From: a bacterium
GTDB lineage: Bacteria; Electryoneota; RPQS01
Assembly (NCBI GenBank): GCA_036504735.1
Contig: DASXUQ010000005.1
Location: forward strand, 713,377 to 777,376
Direction of reading: 5' to 3'
DNA length: 64,000 nt
The notes under the pieces: model-generated
Told to the model about the DNA's origin: nothing
The model's input: the letters and a program-made list of their open reading frames with translations, nothing else
Databases searched by the model: none
In this document: positions 61,252 to 64,000 of the stretch, in pieces
How the letters are laid out: each line of letters opens with the position of its first letter
Numbering within the stretch: position 1 is the stretch's first letter
Made by a program: the position numbers and the translations under genes

Positions 61252-63231
61252 TCAGCGCCCCCGCAAAAGGGAATCGACCACCAAAGTGTCGACAGAAAGA
61301 AGGCTGGCAAAACTTCCGGCTACAAAGAATGTGCCATAGCCGCCCGGATGCCAGTAACCCAGAGTTCGCCCGGAAGCATTGGTGGGGGCAAACGAACTCA
61401 GATGACCGGCGCTGGCCCAGAAGTGAACCGTCGCGCCGGGAATGCCGATGTTTGATGTGTCCACCACAGTCGCCGCAACCATCACCGAATCGCGCACCGT
61501 TCCATGAGCGTGCAGCGTATCCGGCGATACCTGAACCATGAGGCTGCCGGGCACATACGGACTGGGCCGCACCCACAAAGGCTGGTTATCTTCGTGCCCG
61601 CCGCAGGCCGCATGAAGGACGGTGTAGCCCGCCGTCTGCTGGTTGGACTGGAAGGTGAAGTTCACCCGGCCAAGAGCGTTCGTCGTATCGCGTGAAGAGT
61701 CCGGAAAGGTAAGGAAGCCGATGAAACTTTCGGCTTCTGACACGTCTACCTGTGCATTCGGCACGGCACGTCCTTGAAGGTCGCGCACCTGCACAAATCC
61801 TTCCGCCCATGCCGAGTCACCGGGAAAGAACCGGAGAGTATCCGAGTCTGTGCGCATGACGATCTGCACGGACGCGACCTGATCATAAGGGAAGGAATCC
61901 ACCACCGCCCAGGCCGTGTCCGTCAGACTACCGACGTGGGCCGCCACGTAATGTTCACCATAGTTGGAGAGATGCCAGTACCCGGACGTGTGGCCTGCAC
62001 TGTCCGTCGGCGGCATGGCGCGCAGAATTCCACTGCTCGCTGTGAAGGGAATGAGCCTACCGGGAATGCCCAAGCTGTGGTTATCCCGCAGCGTCACCGA
62101 TACAAGAAATGAATCGGCCACGGCTCCGCGCGTGTGCAGCGTGTCGGGGTTCAGCGACAGAGTCAGTGATCCCGGTTCTGCACCCTGCATGATCAGGTGA
62201 ACGGTCGCGCTGTCGGTGTGCCCGCCGCATTCCGCGCGGATCACATTGTAACCGGGGCCTGCATCACTGTGGGTTGTAAACCGGAAATGCACGATGCCCG
62301 TGATATCGGTCGTGTCACGCAAAGCCGCATTTTCGAATTGGATGCTCCCCACCTGCTCGGACAAGGAGAACAGAACGCGCTTACCCGCCAAAGATACGCC
62401 GCTTTCGCCCCGCACCAGCACAGTCCCCAGCACAGACGCGGAATCCCCCCAGGCAAAGTGCAGCGTGTCACTCGCCAGAGTCATCCGCACACTGCCCACG
62501 TCCGTGACGGTGAGCGTGTCGGCCACCACCCACGCCGTGTCACAGGTAAGACTCGCGGCATTGACAGTAATAGAGAATCGGCCCGCGCCGCCGGGCAGGA
62601 ACCGGCTCACGGCCCGGCCATCCACGTCTGTCGGCGGAAAAGCGCGCAGCGTACCGCCCGAAACGATGGGATGCACCGTCACGTTCGAAATCGGGCGGTG
62701 CGTTATGTCCGTCAGCGTGATCATTACCAGAGAAGAATCAGTGCGGGCATCTTCCACGTCGCCAAGATGCAGCGTGTCGGGTGTGGCCGTCACAGCCACA
62801 AAACCAGAGCCGATGGGTTGCAGATAAATGCGCCGCTCGCCCGTCGCGCTGCCCGCGAGTGCGCGAACCGTATTGAAGGCGAGGCTTTCATTGATGCCGT
62901 ACCACACGAACCGGAAATGCACCTGCCCATTCTCATCGGTCGTGTCGCGCAGCACGGTGTTCACATACTCGATCTGCCCGATAGTCGTGCCCTGCAGACT
63001 CAAACTGACCTTCATCCCCGGCACAATTCCCGATGTGTTGGTCACCTCCGCCACGCCCAGCGCCGTCACAACGTCATTGGGCAGAAAGCGCAGCGTATCG
63101 CGATCCATGGTCACCGTCACCCACACTCCCGGTGGATTTGTGATGATGTGGCCTTCATCTTTGCTCTTGCACCCCAGCAGGCAGATGCTCAGCACAACAA
63201 GTACGGCAGCGAACACGGAAATGATCTTCAT
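61252..63231 (-). CDS. Ig-like lipoprotein with three A+B units, array member 4
   Basis: 659 residues. ATG 63231 has GGGAAGGGAG upstream and opens a lipoprotein signal (MKIISVFAAVLVVLSICLLG, Cys21). The mature protein is three copies of the two-domain unit: A domains with DTLRFLPNDVV, DTLHFAWGDSA and DTLRFFPGDSA plus an RDTT(D/N) turn, and B domains with PDTLHLGDVED, PDTLHTRGAVA and PDTLHAHGTVR plus a PPTD/APTN turn. Units run at about 35-235, 240-445 and 450-655. The three smaller downstream genes each equal one such unit. It probably forms an elongated rod on the outer membrane. It is first in transcription order. Confidence 0.85.
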   Translation of the reverse strand: MKIISVFAAVLVVLSICLLGCKSKDEGHIITNPPGVWVTVTMDRDTLRFLPNDVVTALGVAEVTNTSGIVPGMKVSLSLQGTTIGQIEYVNTVLRDTTDENGQVHFRFVWYGINESLAFNTVRALAGSATGERRIYLQPIGSGFVAVTATPDTLHLGDVEDARTDSSLVMITLTDITHRPISNVTVHPIVSGGTLRAFPPTDVDGRAVSRFLPGGAGRFSITVNAASLTCDTAWVVADTLTVTDVGSVRMTLASDTLHFAWGDSASVLGTVLVRGESGVSLAGKRVLFSLSEQVGSIQFENAALRDTTDITGIVHFRFTTHSDAGPGYNVIRAECGGHTDSATVHLIMQGAEPGSLTLSLNPDTLHTRGAVADSFLVSVTLRDNHSLGIPGRLIPFTASSGILRAMPPTDSAGHTSGYWHLSNYGEHYVAAHVGSLTDTAWAVVDSFPYDQVASVQIVMRTDSDTLRFFPGDSAWAEGFVQVRDLQGRAVPNAQVDVSEAESFIGFLTFPDSSRDTTNALGRVNFTFQSNQQTAGYTVLHAACGGHEDNQPLWVRPSPYVPGSLMVQVSPDTLHAHGTVRDSVMVAATVVDTSNIGIPGATVHFWASAGHLSSFAPTNASGRTLGYWHPGGYGTFFVAGSFASLLSVDTLVVDSLLRGR

Positions 63232-63338
63232 AGCCGGCTCCCTTCCCAAATTGCTGGTGTAACCCCGTGGTGTTTCGAAAAGAGCCGGCACAAGTTCGGC
63301 GCCTTTCACCGCAACAAAGTCAGCAGATGTGCGAACAA

Positions 63339-63758
63339 TCAGTCTTTCGGCAGCTCGAAATAGAAATGACGATCCGCCAGCTCCGGGTACTTTTCGGTAA
63401 GCGGTTTGCCGCTGGCGCCGATATTGTCATACGGGTGCTCACAGATGTGGAAGACCGGAAACCAGTCCGGCTTGCCCAGGATCTCCACAAAGGCCGCGCT
63501 CATGGTGTTGATCAACCGCGCTTTGACGCTGCGCTTCAGGCGCGGGCAGTAGAGCAGGAAATGCAGATACGGATGGTTCTCCCCGTCCCACAACTTCCCC
63601 GCCATCCCGGCATCGCCAATGCCATATTCACAAAAGCGGATGCGGAAGACATCGCGGCCAAATCCCGCCACTTCGACTCCAATATCGGTGAGGGTGGCCA
63701 TGAGATTCCGTTTGATCTCAAGCTCGGTCTGCGGAAGAGAAATTTCCAGACAAGGCAT
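63339..63758 (-). CDS. Tautomerase-superfamily-like protein
   Basis: 139 residues, cytoplasmic. It starts MPCLEISLPQTELEIKRNLM; proline directly after the initiator Met is the catalytic residue of the 4-oxalocrotonate tautomerase superfamily, and the beta-alpha-beta start followed by a second half (HPYLHFLLYCPRLKRSVKAR, AAFVEILGKPDWFPVFHI) fits the two-domain tautomerase layout. Conserved polar residues later (EHPYDNIGASGKPLTEKYPE) could form the active site. Substrate unknown. It starts 15 nt downstream of the thioesterase gene end, so the two are probably an operon. Confidence 0.65.
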   Translation of the reverse strand: MPCLEISLPQTELEIKRNLMATLTDIGVEVAGFGRDVFRIRFCEYGIGDAGMAGKLWDGENHPYLHFLLYCPRLKRSVKARLINTMSAAFVEILGKPDWFPVFHICEHPYDNIGASGKPLTEKYPELADRHFYFELPKD

Positions 63759-63773
63759 AGATGCGAGAGCCTT

Positions 63774-64000
63774 TCAGTGTTCAGTTTTCTTCTGAAATCT
63801 GGCAATGGGTTTGGGGCGGTTGTGCTCATCTACGGCCACAAAGACCACACTGGTCTTCACCACCAGCACATCCTTGTCGGTCACGCCTTCCAGATCGAAG
63901 CTGATCGAGGTGCGGCCTTCCTTGGTGTTGGACGCGAAGAAGTTGACGATGTGGCCTTCGAACACCGGATGCAGGAAGTGCAGTTCGCCGAACTTCAGTG
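63774..64000 (-). CDS. Acyl-CoA thioesterase (hotdog fold), 5' end outside window
   Basis: The C-terminal part of a hotdog-fold protein. The visible residues include LKFGELHFLHPVFEGHIVNF, SNTKEGRTSISFDLEGVTD and VLVVKTSVVFVAVDEHNRPK, matching YciA/acyl-CoA hydrolase proteins, in which the strand ending VFVAVDExxRPxP closes the sheet. The frame continues past the window edge, so the start and the N-terminal catalytic region are not seen. It hydrolyses acyl-CoA to free acid and CoA. First gene of a probable operon with the tautomerase-like gene. Confidence 0.82.
   Translation of the reverse strand, partial: LKFGELHFLHPVFEGHIVNFFASNTKEGRTSISFDLEGVTDKDVLVVKTSVVFVAVDEHNRPKPIARFQKKTEH

Overview
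The window comes from a GC-rich Gram-negative bacterium, most likely of the FCB superphylum (Bacteroidetes/Chlorobi/Fibrobacteres relatives) or a neighbouring candidate phylum such as Zixibacteria or KSB1. The signs are four type IX secretion C-terminal sorting domains with a YPNPFN-type motif (one of them a decayed remnant), a TonB-dependent receptor, many secreted LVIVD, FG-GAP, lamin-tail and Ig-like proteins, a type III glutamine synthetase and a pyrophosphate-type phosphofructokinase. Promoters, where visible, are ordinary sigma-70 boxes (TTGACA/T, 17 nt, TATATT-like). I see no tRNA, rRNA, CRISPR, prophage or insertion sequence.

Layout. 1-2823: the end of lon, then engB. 2957-7384: a leftward group pdxS, pdxT, a HAD phosphatase and two LVIVD lipoproteins, joined by ATGA overlaps. 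7409-12030: an FG-GAP secreted protein divergent from a kinase-less PAS/receiver membrane sensor. 12303-16003: an orphan flgB and a large lamin-tail protein. 16359-18628: tyrA with an adjacent TyrA-fold paralogue that has lost the catalytic motifs. 19162-21293: four tandem cysteine-rich secreted paralogues behind a consensus promoter. 21652-35553: a SUF iron-sulfur cluster operon (Rrf2 regulator, sufC // sufB, sufD, Rieske ferredoxin, sufS, sufU) interrupted for about 8 kb by a glycosyltransferase trio, two exported haemoglobin-fold proteins that appear to lack the heme ligand, a DsbD-N-like protein and paired membrane proteins.

36155-40725: a promoter, a TPP riboswitch, an intrinsic terminator, a TonB-dependent receptor and an SSS permease, together reading as a thiamin-compound uptake locus controlled by attenuation. 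41267-46215: a GH13-family protein convergent with PPi-phosphofructokinase. 46481-50555: a DUF438/hemerythrin/PAS protein with a DUF1858/DUF2249 partner, a DUF2703-like lipoprotein and an exported Ntn hydrolase. 50711-54281: two paralogous T9SS cargo proteins with matching promoters. 54425-58190: a CoA-transferase and glnN. 58303-63231: a small membrane protein and a tandem array of four lipoproteins built from 1, 1, 1 and 3 copies of a two-domain Ig-like unit, separated by spacers of exactly 96 nt. 63339-64000: a tautomerase-like protein and the end of an acyl-CoA thioesterase.

Tandem duplication of exported proteins is the recurring theme: the LVIVD pair, the Cys-rich quartet, the 26-27 kb pair, the globin-like pair, the 33-34 kb membrane pair, the T9SS pair and the Ig-like quartet. 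The best candidates for undescribed biology are the Cys-rich quartet, the globin-fold pair, the TPP-controlled receptor locus and the 96-nt-spaced lipoprotein array.
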